The notes beneath the pieces were generated by a model. The model was not told the DNA's origin. It saw nothing but the letters and a program-made list of their open reading frames with translations, and did no database searches. From CAWIHK01 sp963835935 (GTDB lineage: Bacteria > Bacteroidota > Ignavibacteria > UBA10030 > CAVZMI01), in contig CAWIHK010000005.1 of NCBI GenBank assembly GCA_963835935.1, positions 186,001-250,000 on the forward strand: 64,000 nt of DNA. The letters run 5' to 3'. This document shows positions 16,486-25,091 of this stretch, in pieces; position 1 is the stretch's first letter, and each line of letters begins with the position of its first letter. The translations under genes were made by a program, and so were the position numbers.

Positions 16486-16516
16486 AAAAGCCGGAGATCG
16501 AAGATTTCTGGCTTTT
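16486..16516 (+). terminator. Terminator after tRNA-Glu
   Basis: AAAAGCCGGA (16486-16495) pairs with TCTGGCTTTT (16507-16516), including one G-T pair, with an 11-base loop; a T-rich end follows. Confidence 0.7.
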
Positions 16517-16740
16517 TCATTGTTTGTTTATTGCTTCGATGCGTTTCGTCGCTCATCAATATTTATAATCTTCTATCTGGAATCTTCATTTTTTCGATTT
16601 CCTTGAAAAAATGTGTAGTTAAAAAAAACTCTTGCTGTATTAAAGAAAAATTTCACTGTATTATCCAAAATTTGTCATCAGAAAAAGTGTGCGACAATTT
16701 GTAACATGCCCTTTATTTATACTTGCGCATTCATCTTTGG

Positions 16741-16975
16741 GAATCTGGGAATCCATGCCTTTGGCACATCCCTTCGGGAGAAGTCCCGCCTTGGAGCAAT
16801 TTAAACAGAGGCGGGACGGTATCTTTATAGAAATCGCAAGATGAAAAAACAAAGCTCCATCTCTCATCACCATCGAATAGCGATGGAGCGATATATCTAT
16901 GTAATCCATTGAAAAACAACTGAGTATCGCTCCGTCGTATGTGACACCACAGTTCGAGACGGAGCTTTAGCATTT
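16741..16975. repeat. Hairpin-dense, gene-free tract with nested inverted repeats
   Basis: Within 16517-17100 no credible gene is seen. Instead there are successive hairpins: TGCC-ttt-GGCA and TCCC-ttc-GGGA near 16756-16780, TCCCGCCT (16784-16791) with AGGCGGGA (16809-16816), CGATGGAGCGATA (16881-16893) with TATCGCTCCGTCG (16925-16937), and outer arms AAGCTCCATCTC near 16852 with GAGACGGAGCTT near 16956. It may be a decayed mobile element or a structured RNA; minus-strand open frames here have no family features. Confidence 0.45.
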
Positions 16976-17003
16976 TGATTTCTTATGTTTTCTACGAGGA
17001 TCA

Positions 17004-17085
17004 CGCTCCACCACTTATACACGGCTGATTTGGTGGAGCGTTATTCAGTTCCATCTGACAGAGTAATCACATTTTTGTCGCAGAC
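17004..17085 (+). repeat. Dispersed repeat, copy A
   Basis: Begins with a perfect hairpin CGCTCCACCA (17004-17013) / TGGTGGAGCG (17031-17040) and continues AGTTCCATCTGACAG, then CATTTTTGTCGCAG. Both blocks recur with about 80% identity by eye at 48543-48630 in the same orientation. This marks a dispersed genomic repeat of 80-90 bases. Confidence 0.5.
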
Positions 17086-17169
17086 CAAACGACAAGAGAT
17101 TGCTTATTTTTAAAAAGGATGAATTTTAATAACAAACTTGGTATCAATTTTGATAGATGAGTGCCTGAA

Positions 17170-17230
17170 GGTGACCTACGTCACATGTATCTAATTATCA
17201 CTTGACAATAATTGAAATATTTCACATACT
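17170..17230 (+). promoter_or_regulatory. Distal promoter with CRP/FNR-like site upstream of the surface protein gene
   Basis: TTGACA (17202-17207), 17 bases, CATACT (17225-17230). An inverted repeat GGTGA-N6-TCACA (17170-17185), one base off the E. coli CRP consensus half-sites, is centred about 60 bases ahead of the predicted start of transcription, a class I activator position. Whether this organism has a matching regulator is unknown. Confidence 0.4.
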
Positions 17231-17267
17231 CTTTGTGCGCTTATTAAGATTGTATGTCTCTATAATA

Positions 17268-17356
17268 ATATAGATAGAGACTAAATTGTAATATAGATAG
17301 AGACTAAATTGTAATATAGATAGAGACTAAATTGTAATATAGATAGAGACTAAATT
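17268..17356 (+). repeat. Four tandem 23-bp repeats
   Basis: The unit ATATAGATAGAGACTAAATT plus GTA is repeated at 17268, 17291, 17314 and 17337; the first three are identical and the last is truncated after 20 bases. The array lies about 500 bases ahead of the secreted 1180-aa protein gene, between two predicted promoters. It could bind a regulator or vary in copy number by slippage. Confidence 0.9.
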
Positions 17357-17547
17357 TGAGTTTGAAACGTTATTTTAAAGAATCGCCAAAAGAACATAAA
17401 CTAAAACTACAAGGGAATATCAGTAGTTTTTTGGGCTAAAGTTTTGCGGCATTATTCCGATACACAAATAATTGAAAAGAGCCGTTTCCAGGGTGGTTTT
17501 TATAGTGGTGGAAAATAAGTGTAAAATGAAAATATTTTTAAAAAAGC

Positions 17548-17576
17548 TTGACTTATTGTATAAGTCTCGTTATATT
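17548..17576 (+). promoter_or_regulatory. Proximal promoter of the secreted T9SS protein gene
   Basis: TTGACT (17548-17553), 17-base spacer, TATATT (17571-17576). It predicts a leader of about 275 bases before the ATG at 17859. With the AGGAGG ribosome site and a strong terminator, the gene looks highly expressed. Confidence 0.65.
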
Positions 17577-17583
17577 TTCCAAC

Positions 17584-17845
17584 CAATGCAAGATAACACC
17601 GGTTGATCTTGCCGGTCAAGCGAAGGTGTAACAAAAATTCCTGATTATTTCGTTAGTTATTTTATAAGAATTCTTAAAAGGCAGGAGCTTGAATTTTTAG
17701 AGTAAGGTGTATTTTGGTCACAGTAAGTTTTGCCTTGGCGGCAAGAGAAATATTATTATTAAGCGGGTAAACAGGTGCAATTCAACTATCAATAGATAAC
17801 TCCATTAATTCGTGTAATCATCAATCCACAAATAGGAAATCATTA
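17584..17845 (+). promoter_or_regulatory. Long structured 5' leader
   Basis: The leader contains GCAAGAT-N11-ATCTTGC (near 17587-17611), overlapping alternative pairings ACACC/GGTGT and CCGG/CCGG, and a hairpin TTGCC-ttggc-GGCAA near 17731-17745. The mutually exclusive pairings could regulate expression or protect the mRNA. No known riboswitch class was recognised. Confidence 0.35.
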
Positions 17846-17858
17846 AATAGGAGGTAAA

Positions 17859-20800
17859 ATGCTAAAAACACGTTTCGGTTTTCAAAAAGTCGGATGGATG
17901 CCTCTTCTATTGAGCGTCTTGCTTATAGGAGCGTTAGGTATTTCAACCGCGTACGCTGCTGGAGCTGGGGTGACCTTTTTAAAAGGTGACACCACGTACA
18001 TTCCGCTACAGCATACTAAGACCACCTACGGCGATTCAGCGAAGTATAAACTCGCCAATATAACAGTGGTGGAAACTGTTGCGGGAAATTTGATAGCAAC
18101 CGCGACTGATTCTGTGCAAATTAAACCGCCAGCTAATTATACTTTCGTGACGGATTCTGTTGTGACAATAACAGCGTCTCCGGTTGGTGGTTTAAAAATT
18201 GATACCACAGGTTTTGCTGCATTAGGTATCGTTCAAACTAGCCAGACTACGGTAAAATTAAAAATGAAAAATTATATTTCCTTCATGATTAGTACTGTAT
18301 CATCTGGCACAGCCGATACACTTACGATTAGTGGTTTGTATCTCCAGTCGGCACAGACGGCGGCAAATTTTGATTCTACAACGGCTGCATACATCGCGTT
18401 CTCGCAAAAGGGTATAGGCGCGAACTCAGCTAATCTCAGCAAACTTATTGCTCTTCCGGGTGCGTATAATAAGATAGCTATGATACAAGATCCAGCAGGT
18501 GAGTATTACGCTGGAGAAAATGATATAACAGCTATCATTAAATTAGAAGATGCGGCTGGGAATGCAGTAGTGAGTGGTAGTGTGATACCCAACGTAAAAG
18601 CAGTTCTTAATGGAACAAGCACGCAAGGAAACGGCACTTTATCGGGAACTACAACTGTTACGAGAAGTGATCGCAAGGACTCTGTTACCTATACAGCGAT
18701 GGCATATACCAAAGCGGAGAACATTCAATTAGTTTTCACTGCTCCTGGAAATACGCTTACATCAGGTGAACTCCATATTTACCCAGGTGATCCGGCAAAC
18801 ATTTCAGTTTCGTTGTTGAGCGGGAAAGACACGTTGACAGTAGATCAGACAGTGTCTTATACGTTAACAGTTACTGACCAATATTATAACCCGGTTCTAG
18901 ATGATTGGATAATTGACGCTAATGAAGCGACACCTCATGGTGCAGTAATAAGTTTAAGTGGTGAGACAGGTCAGTCCCCATTTACAAGTCTCAGTGGTCA
19001 ACTTAGCGCTACGTTTGCTCCAAGTAAGTACTTTGTGGGACTTGACACAATTGTATTTACATCAAGTAGTTATGATGGTAAAGTAACAAAATCTCATAAT
19101 TTAAAATCACCCACAATAAAAATATCGGGTGCAACACAGTTACAACCCGTTTTGATTACACACGGTGCAATTGGCGGAATAATAGTTGATTATTCAAACG
19201 ATGTTAACAACGCTACTGTAACAGAAGCTATAGGTGCAGGAAAGCAGATTTATGCTCGTGCTTTCTTACGCGACACTTATGGAAACCCGATAGATTTTAC
19301 AAGTCCAGCGGCAAGTACCTTCACAATCTCAGGCAAGCTTGGTAAAAGCACTTCCCTTGGCACACCTGGATTGACAAACGCTATTGTAGAATCGGGATAT
19401 CCTAACACAGTAAAGACTGCTGTAGGTATTGCGATTCCTTATACGATCTCTACAAATGTTAGAGCAGAAGTAAAGGAAAATAATATTAAATCGAACGGAA
19501 AAGCTCCGAAGGTTCTCACTTCAACTCTATTACCCGACAGTATCCTTGTCGCTTCTAATGGTTACAATCTGACCCTAACAATTCAGAATCGAAGCGATAT
19601 TCCTGCAAAACTGAGTGCAACTGCGACCACTGGCGACAGTTCGCTTGTTGCTTCATTGTATGCAACCAGCTTGACAGTAACTGATACTGTTTGGGATCAA
19701 TACGGCAATCTATGCAACGATCCCGGCGCAGTCAAAGTATCTCCTCTTGAAAGCGCTTATGATATATTTGCGTCAACAAGCGGATTTGCTAAGTTCGTAA
19801 GAGCTAAGGATACTACTGCTGCCGATACGCTGCTTCCCAGCGCTGGAGTAGTTACCAGAACCGTATCGCCCAGCACAGTGTCTGGTGCCGACAATGTTGT
19901 TTTAGTTGCCGCATCAAGTTCATCACTTACAAAATCAACGCCTATTTGGGTAACCCCTGCGGCATTCGCGAAGATTGCTATTACACCTAAAAAAGATACA
20001 ACAGCAATTGCCGGACAGACCGTAACGTTTAACGTTGAAAAACAGGATCAGTATGGCAACCACATCGACTTAGGTTTGGCTGGCGGTAATTTACGCGGAC
20101 ATCTTCCTTCGACAACCAAACCGGATTCTGCTAGTGTAGCTGCAGATTCTGCTGCGCTGTCTGCAGATACAGTGTCGACTGGCAGTAACCGTGGCGGTGT
20201 TGTGACTATTTCAAAGAGAGCCACTGCCGGCAAAGCCGGAGTTGCAAGCGTTGGCGGTACACTTGTAGCAACGTTCCCATTCACAACTTATGTTGCCGGT
20301 GCAGATACGCAGAAAGTATATGCGACCATTGGTGCATATAGTGATACGGCTTTAGTAAGATCTGCAGCGACAGGCTCTTTGAGTAGCTTTAAGATAGAAA
20401 TTGCGGCTGCTGATTCAATCCATCATGCAGGTGACGTTGTTACTATTACAGTTACTGCGCAAGATGCAGCGAGCAACCGTATTTATACGTATATTAGCGG
20501 CGGCCAGAAACTTGTTTTGAACCACACAGGCGTCAAAGCTATTACTACTGCGGATTCAACTTTCTACTTCACTTACATCAGAAATCACAAGGGCGTAGTT
20601 AAAGCCGGTGATACCCTGACAGTAAATGGTAACAGTATTCCCGACACTGTGTTTGTACAGGGTCAGGCAAAGTTCTCCTTGCACAAGTTCACTGCAGAAG
20701 ATAGCATCAACACGGTGAGTATTAGCACTGTCGGCGGTGCATTCAAAGCTACTAGCGCTAGTGGCGTAAAGTTCCTGCCGTTGTCAGCAATTGGACAGTA

Positions 20801-21401
20801 TGGCAAGTGGGCAGTTACCATTAATACAGACTCAGTAACCACGAAGAGCCCGAACGTAAGCTTCACAGTTATACCGCGTGATAAATATTATAACGTGACC
20901 ACTAAGGACACGGTTATTGTCAATATCACGACAAGCTTGTCAAGTGGAATACTGAATTTTGGTTCGAACCCGAAAGTAATCGTTGGCCCGACAACAATCA
21001 CCGGTCCTTTGACAAATGCTAAGGGCAATCCTACACTACAGGTTTCGGTGTTTACCAGTGATAACTCACATCTCTATGCTGCGAGCGCGATTAAGTCACT
21101 CGTAGTAGTTGGTGTAGAAAATCCACAAGAGTTGCCGAAATCCTTTGCATTGAATCAGAACTATCCTAACCCGTTCAATCCAAGTACAGTTATCAGTTAC
21201 GATTTGCCGGTTAAAGGCGATGTAACTCTGAAGATTTATGATGTTCTTGGAAGAGAAGTAGCTACATTAGTGAACGAGAAGCAGAACGCTGGTTCTTACA
21301 AAGTGACCTTCAATGCTAGCAAGTTGTCAAGCGGTGTATACTTCTATCAGTTACAAGCTGGCAGCTTCAGCAGCGTTAAGAAATTGATCTTGATGAAATA
21401 A
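17859..21401 (+). CDS. Large secreted surface protein with T9SS C-terminal sorting domain
   Basis: A 1180-residue Thr/Ser/Ala-rich protein. Residues 1-34 are a signal peptide (LLLSVLLIGALGISTAYA). The body is a string of Ig/invasin-like beta domains, with recurring phrases such as DQYGNHID, DTYGNPID and DAASNRIYTY. The last 85 residues, starting near SFALNQNYPNPFNPSTVISY and ending SSVKKLILMK, form a type A sorting domain that directs export by the type IX system and attachment to the cell surface. AGGAGG precedes the ATG. The sequence has no catalytic motif; an S-layer-like, adhesive or matrix role is plausible. Repeat array, two promoters, leader and terminator suggest a single-gene, highly expressed unit. 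Confidence 0.85.
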   Translation: MLKTRFGFQKVGWMPLLLSVLLIGALGISTAYAAGAGVTFLKGDTTYIPLQHTKTTYGDSAKYKLANITVVETVAGNLIATATDSVQIKPPANYTFVTDSVVTITASPVGGLKIDTTGFAALGIVQTSQTTVKLKMKNYISFMISTVSSGTADTLTISGLYLQSAQTAANFDSTTAAYIAFSQKGIGANSANLSKLIALPGAYNKIAMIQDPAGEYYAGENDITAIIKLEDAAGNAVVSGSVIPNVKAVLNGTSTQGNGTLSGTTTVTRSDRKDSVTYTAMAYTKAENIQLVFTAPGNTLTSGELHIYPGDPANISVSLLSGKDTLTVDQTVSYTLTVTDQYYNPVLDDWIIDANEATPHGAVISLSGETGQSPFTSLSGQLSATFAPSKYFVGLDTIVFTSSSYDGKVTKSHNLKSPTIKISGATQLQPVLITHGAIGGIIVDYSNDVNNATVTEAIGAGKQIYARAFLRDTYGNPIDFTSPAASTFTISGKLGKSTSLGTPGLTNAIVESGYPNTVKTAVGIAIPYTISTNVRAEVKENNIKSNGKAPKVLTSTLLPDSILVASNGYNLTLTIQNRSDIPAKLSATATTGDSSLVASLYATSLTVTDTVWDQYGNLCNDPGAVKVSPLESAYDIFASTSGFAKFVRAKDTTAADTLLPSAGVVTRTVSPSTVSGADNVVLVAASSSSLTKSTPIWVTPAAFAKIAITPKKDTTAIAGQTVTFNVEKQDQYGNHIDLGLAGGNLRGHLPSTTKPDSASVAADSAALSADTVSTGSNRGGVVTISKRATAGKAGVASVGGTLVATFPFTTYVAGADTQKVYATIGAYSDTALVRSAATGSLSSFKIEIAAADSIHHAGDVVTITVTAQDAASNRIYTYISGGQKLVLNHTGVKAITTADSTFYFTYIRNHKGVVKAGDTLTVNGNSIPDTVFVQGQAKFSLHKFTAEDSINTVSISTVGGAFKATSASGVKFLPLSAIGQYGKWAVTINTDSVTTKSPNVSFTVIPRDKYYNVTTKDTVIVNITTSLSSGILNFGSNPKVIVGPTTITGPLTNAKGNPTLQVSVFTSDNSHLYAASAIKSLVVVGVENPQELPKSFALNQNYPNPFNPSTVISYDLPVKGDVTLKIYDVLGREVATLVNEKQNAGSYKVTFNASKLSSGVYFYQLQAGSFSSVKKLILMK

Positions 21402-21425
21402 CATTCTTCAAATCACTTTTTACAC

Positions 21426-21460
21426 AAAAGAGCCGGCTCTTACAAAGAACCGGCTCTTTT
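21426..21460 (+). terminator. Strong intrinsic terminator
   Basis: AAAAGAGCCGG / CCGGCTCTTTT, an 11-bp perfect stem with a 13-base loop followed by CTTTTT, 25 bases after the stop of the T9SS surface protein. Confidence 0.9.
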
Positions 21461-21629
21461 CTTTTTAGACTGATGCTGAGAAACTGCAAAAACATGTCTG
21501 GTTAGCTTATTTGATTAATAATTTTGTAACCTGAAACATTTTTCATTAGGCTAATAATTGATGGAGAGCCTGGAAAATATCTGTCTGTTAAATCATGTAG
21601 AGCACTGGCCTGGCCGGTTTTACGAGATA

Positions 21630-21694
21630 AGGCCGTAGGCCTGAAATCTTGGTAGAAAAAAAAGAGCCATTTAAACTTGAGTTCCGTCAGGAAC
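21630..21694. repeat. REP-like hairpins left of the transposase gene
   Basis: AGGCC-gta-GGCCT (21630-21642) and GTTCC-gtca-GGAAC (21681-21694) lie within 90 bases upstream of the transposase start. TnpA of IS200/IS605 type recognises short hairpins near the element ends, so these are candidate recognition structures. Confidence 0.5.
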
Positions 21695-21715
21695 GGAATA
21701 TAGAGAAGAGCCTTT

Positions 21716-22183
21716 ATGCCAAATACATACACTCAAATCCACATACAGATTGTTTTTACCGTCCAAGGACGGAACAATCTCCTACCAACCAAACATCGTG
21801 ACGAAATTGAAAAATATGTCACAGCTATCGTCCAGAACGATGGTCATAAACTGCTTGCGATCTATTGCATGCGGGATCATGTTCATGTGATGATCGGACT
21901 GCGACCTCAACAAGCACTATCGGATCTGGTCAGAGACATCAAAGCGAATTCCTCCCGTTTCATTCGCGAATCGGGGATCAAATCGGGGAAATTCTCTTGG
22001 CAGGAGGGATATGGTGCCTTCTCTTATTCAATCGATGATATTGAAAACGTAATTCATTATATCCGCAATCAGGAATATCATCATAAGAAAAAAACGTTTC
22101 GGGAAGAATATCTCAATCTATTAAAAGAGTTCAACATCAGATACGATGATAAATATATATTTGAATGGATCGATGAAGAGTAG
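21716..22183 (+). CDS. tnpA: IS200/IS605-type Y1 (HUH) transposase
   Basis: A 155-residue single-strand DNA transposase. It starts MPNTYTQIHIQIVFTVQGR, has the metal-binding HUH motif in MRDHVHVMIGL, the conserved FSWQEGYGAFSYS block, and a C-terminal helix VIHYIRNQEYHHKKKTF whose Tyr is the probable nucleophile. Length is normal and no frameshift is seen, so it could be active. No TnpB gene accompanies it. Hairpins lie on both sides (21630-21694, 22194-22259). The element's exact ends were not determined. Confidence 0.9.
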   Translation: MPNTYTQIHIQIVFTVQGRNNLLPTKHRDEIEKYVTAIVQNDGHKLLAIYCMRDHVHVMIGLRPQQALSDLVRDIKANSSRFIRESGIKSGKFSWQEGYGAFSYSIDDIENVIHYIRNQEYHHKKKTFREEYLNLLKEFNIRYDDKYIFEWIDEE

Positions 22184-22193
22184 ATCAGATTCC

Positions 22194-22259
22194 ACCCCAA
22201 ACGGGGTTCTAAATTTATTTCAATTCATCATTCTACCGAGATTCCATCCCTAACGGGAT
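22194..22259. repeat. REP-like hairpins right of the transposase gene
   Basis: ACCCC-aaac-GGGGT (22194-22207) and ATCCC-taac-GGGAT (22246-22259), each preceded by TTCC, form a pair with the same loop pattern. They start 11 bases after the transposase stop. The rest of the gap to 22535 shows no gene. Confidence 0.55.
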
Positions 22260-22535
22260 TAGGGGAATTCAAAATTAGCTTTATGCAGGAAGGCCGGGCT
22301 CGTCCGCCGGAATAACGTGAAGGTGGAAGTGGAGGCGGAAGGAGCGACATATGGAGACGGAATATTTTCCTTCAAACTACCCAATAGGCTAATATTTGAC
22401 AAGTAAAACTGACTTTTTCAGCATGAACTAAATAAAAGAACGTGTAAGATCAGAAGATTTATAATGCGTTTATCTTTTATGTGTGCTAGCTCGAACGGCA
22501 GTAGGATAACCGCTCATTATTTCTTTCGTCTAAAT

Positions 22536-25025
22536 CTATTTATTCATAATTTTATCTGCCGCGATTGCTAATAATAGAAAATCCGTTGTTCCTCCGCCCA
22601 TCACATATTCAGTCTGCTGCCAGAGATAAGGCCATACTTTGAGTTCCGGAAGATCCGGACGGATCAACGCTGTGCCGCTTGCAACACCTCCAGGAATAAA
22701 TGACCAATCGTCTCTATTGAGCCCGTACGCAGTTGTCAATGAATGCACACCGACCCCGGAAACAAAAGAATCTGTATTTTCGCCGGGATGAACACCGAGA
22801 ATGAAATTCAATGCATTAAAAACATTATCGGCTGGAAAATATTTTGGAAAATCAAGGTGGAGAAATAACTGCTTGACTCCCAACGATTGTACCTGCCAGC
22901 CGTCTCCCCAAACATAAGATTTGTACTGAACGCCAAACGGATTTTCTTTTTGTTGTCCCGAAATATTCTCAAAACAATTTTTAACAGCGCTTTCAATTCT
23001 GGCCGTAATATTAGCATCATTGATCTTTTTTACCGCTCGTCCAATCACGTCTCCATACTGTATGATATTTTTACAAATAGAATCAATATTTTCACGCAAG
23101 ACATTCTCAAATTCTTTTTCGGTTGTTGAGAGATAGAGTTCTGAAGCGGCAGATATTCGCTCCGGAACTTCAGCTGATTTGTTTTCATGAAAAAGTGATG
23201 CAGCAATATTCAAACATTCCCACGCAAGCTCGGGATTTGTTTGTTTCAATACGCGATATGCCGCGGCCAAGGCTTTCGCTGTCTGAAGTTCATGCCGTGG
23301 ATTCCGTTCTGTGAAAACCAATCGATCGTCCTTTTTTAAAGGTTGATGAGTGATCAGATCGATTTCATTTTCTTTATATACAAGATTATCCGTTGCATTC
23401 GAGATATCGCCGGTCTGAATATACTGCTCAAGCGATGAAGAAATTATTCCACGATAAAGCCTTCCCATCGAATCGTAACCGCCTACAATCGAACGTACAC
23501 CATGTTCAATCTGTTCTACAATATCCGGTTTGCCATCCGGCTTATGCAGTTCAACCAAGCGGGCCTTTTGATCAATTGTTGTCGCATCGTAGTCGATCTT
23601 GAATATTTCATAAATCAAAGCGAGTTTATAAACAGTTTCTGCCTGTGATTCTATCCTTAAATCATCGTCACCAGCATCATGCCACCCACCGACGTTCAAG
23701 CCGGGAACATGTTCACCGGGAGTAAATTTTGTGAAAGTTGATTCTTTCTGTGAATATCCATCAAAATGAATATAATTTGTCGGTGCCATGAGTGCATCGT
23801 CCATATGACACAGTCCATGCCACACTCGATAACGATCCTTCACTTTCATGTGGCACATCTGGACAGGGAGAAAAGTTTCGAGTGTCGGCTGCCAAACATT
23901 TTTGGAATAAATATCTTTCCTGATTTCAAATTCATTAGATTCGATCTTTCCATATTTAATTTGGTAGATACCTTCTTCAGCAACATCGCTGAAGTCGAAT
24001 CGGAGATAGTTGTATCGTAAATACTTTCCCCAAAAGGCCGGCTTCTCGGCCATTTTAACAATAGTTTTTTTATCTTCAGAAATTTTAATTAACTGAATTG
24101 GTTCAACATCTTTTGTTAATTTATCCAACTCTATAACTGCGAATTTCGTTTGCTTCGGATGATAACCGATTTGAGAAACGTGCACCGCCGGTTGATAACG
24201 CCAGTCTTTTATTATTTTCGGAGTAATCGTCCACACAATCGCATTTTTTGTCAATCCCGCAGGAACGAGAGAACGTAGCACGAACCAGCCATTATTATGG
24301 ATAGTCCTTCCGTCAATCAAAAATAAATCACCGCGGCTGTTCTCAATCTTTATCTGCTTTTCTTCAGTGCCTGGAGCAATCACCAGCTGTTTTCCTGAAG
24401 CTAAAAGAACAGGCTTAAGAATTCCTTTTTCATCCTTCTTCACTTCTCCCTGCATGATGCGCGGAAACATTCCCGACGTGGTATCCATGATATAATGCTC
24501 GCCAAAATAATGAGCAGGAAAAAAGTCGAGGTTCAAGCCGACTTTACCCACGTAAGCTTCGGGCAGCGGTCTTTCCAGATCGACGACAATCTTAATAGAA
24601 TATTCACTCGCGATTGTTCTGATGGAGTAGGAAAAACTGACACTTGAATCGTTCGCTGGATCGAATCTATTTCTTTCTTTATTTGTATCAGGATATGATA
24701 GAGCGACTGTAATAATCCCTTTTTCTTTATCAATATTTTTTTTCTCCATTTTTGGGAAGGCCGACCATTGCCCCGCAGCGGGTTCAAGCCGGAGATCTCC
24801 ATTTGCGGCAATCCGTGTACCGCATTGGATTAGGGTCACTCCCCCTTGGTGCCCATCAGGATAATAATCATCAAACACCATAACGTTGAATCCCGGTGTT
24901 TCGTAGTATCCCTCTTCATTAATCTTCAGAATAGCATCCATCGGATTCGATTGCCCAAATAAAGTGGAAACAAGAATTAAGCCGAAAAAAAGAAATACGA
25001 TTACCTTCGTCAAGTTCATTCCCAT
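22536..25025 (-). CDS. GH9-family glycoside hydrolase, secreted
   Basis: An 829-residue enzyme. A signal peptide (VIVFLFFGLILVSTLFGQS) is followed by an N-terminal beta domain (about 25-280) seen in Bacteroidota-type members, a cellulase N-terminal Ig-like domain beginning VSQIGYHPKQTKFAVIELD (about 285-370), and an (alpha/alpha)6 catalytic domain. GGWHDAGDDD corresponds to the GH9 DAGD motif with the catalytic base; a Glu in WQQTEYVMGGG near the C terminus is the probable acid. GH9 enzymes cut beta-1,4-glucans and glucomannan; an exo-acting role is possible. Last gene of the minus-strand train; GAGG lies before the ATG. Confidence 0.8.
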   Translation of the reverse strand: MGMNLTKVIVFLFFGLILVSTLFGQSNPMDAILKINEEGYYETPGFNVMVFDDYYPDGHQGGVTLIQCGTRIAANGDLRLEPAAGQWSAFPKMEKKNIDKEKGIITVALSYPDTNKERNRFDPANDSSVSFSYSIRTIASEYSIKIVVDLERPLPEAYVGKVGLNLDFFPAHYFGEHYIMDTTSGMFPRIMQGEVKKDEKGILKPVLLASGKQLVIAPGTEEKQIKIENSRGDLFLIDGRTIHNNGWFVLRSLVPAGLTKNAIVWTITPKIIKDWRYQPAVHVSQIGYHPKQTKFAVIELDKLTKDVEPIQLIKISEDKKTIVKMAEKPAFWGKYLRYNYLRFDFSDVAEEGIYQIKYGKIESNEFEIRKDIYSKNVWQPTLETFLPVQMCHMKVKDRYRVWHGLCHMDDALMAPTNYIHFDGYSQKESTFTKFTPGEHVPGLNVGGWHDAGDDDLRIESQAETVYKLALIYEIFKIDYDATTIDQKARLVELHKPDGKPDIVEQIEHGVRSIVGGYDSMGRLYRGIISSSLEQYIQTGDISNATDNLVYKENEIDLITHQPLKKDDRLVFTERNPRHELQTAKALAAAYRVLKQTNPELAWECLNIAASLFHENKSAEVPERISAASELYLSTTEKEFENVLRENIDSICKNIIQYGDVIGRAVKKINDANITARIESAVKNCFENISGQQKENPFGVQYKSYVWGDGWQVQSLGVKQLFLHLDFPKYFPADNVFNALNFILGVHPGENTDSFVSGVGVHSLTTAYGLNRDDWSFIPGGVASGTALIRPDLPELKVWPYLWQQTEYVMGGGTTDFLLLAIAADKIMNK

Positions 25026-25091
25026 ACATCCTCACAGATTTATGAAAGAGTATAAGTACAGTATAGTGCATTATTTTTCATTCTTAGTTTT

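Noticed and set aside
16661..16973. Overlapping minus-strand open frames of about 80 codons
   Set aside because: No ribosome site, no recognised motif, and the tract is dominated by hairpins; read as non-coding.
17268..17356. CRISPR array
   Set aside because: The 23-bp units are direct tandem copies with no spacers, and no cas genes are present.
17584..17845. c-di-GMP (GEMM) or other known riboswitch in the long leader
   Set aside because: No class-specific core sequence could be matched; only generic hairpins are visible.
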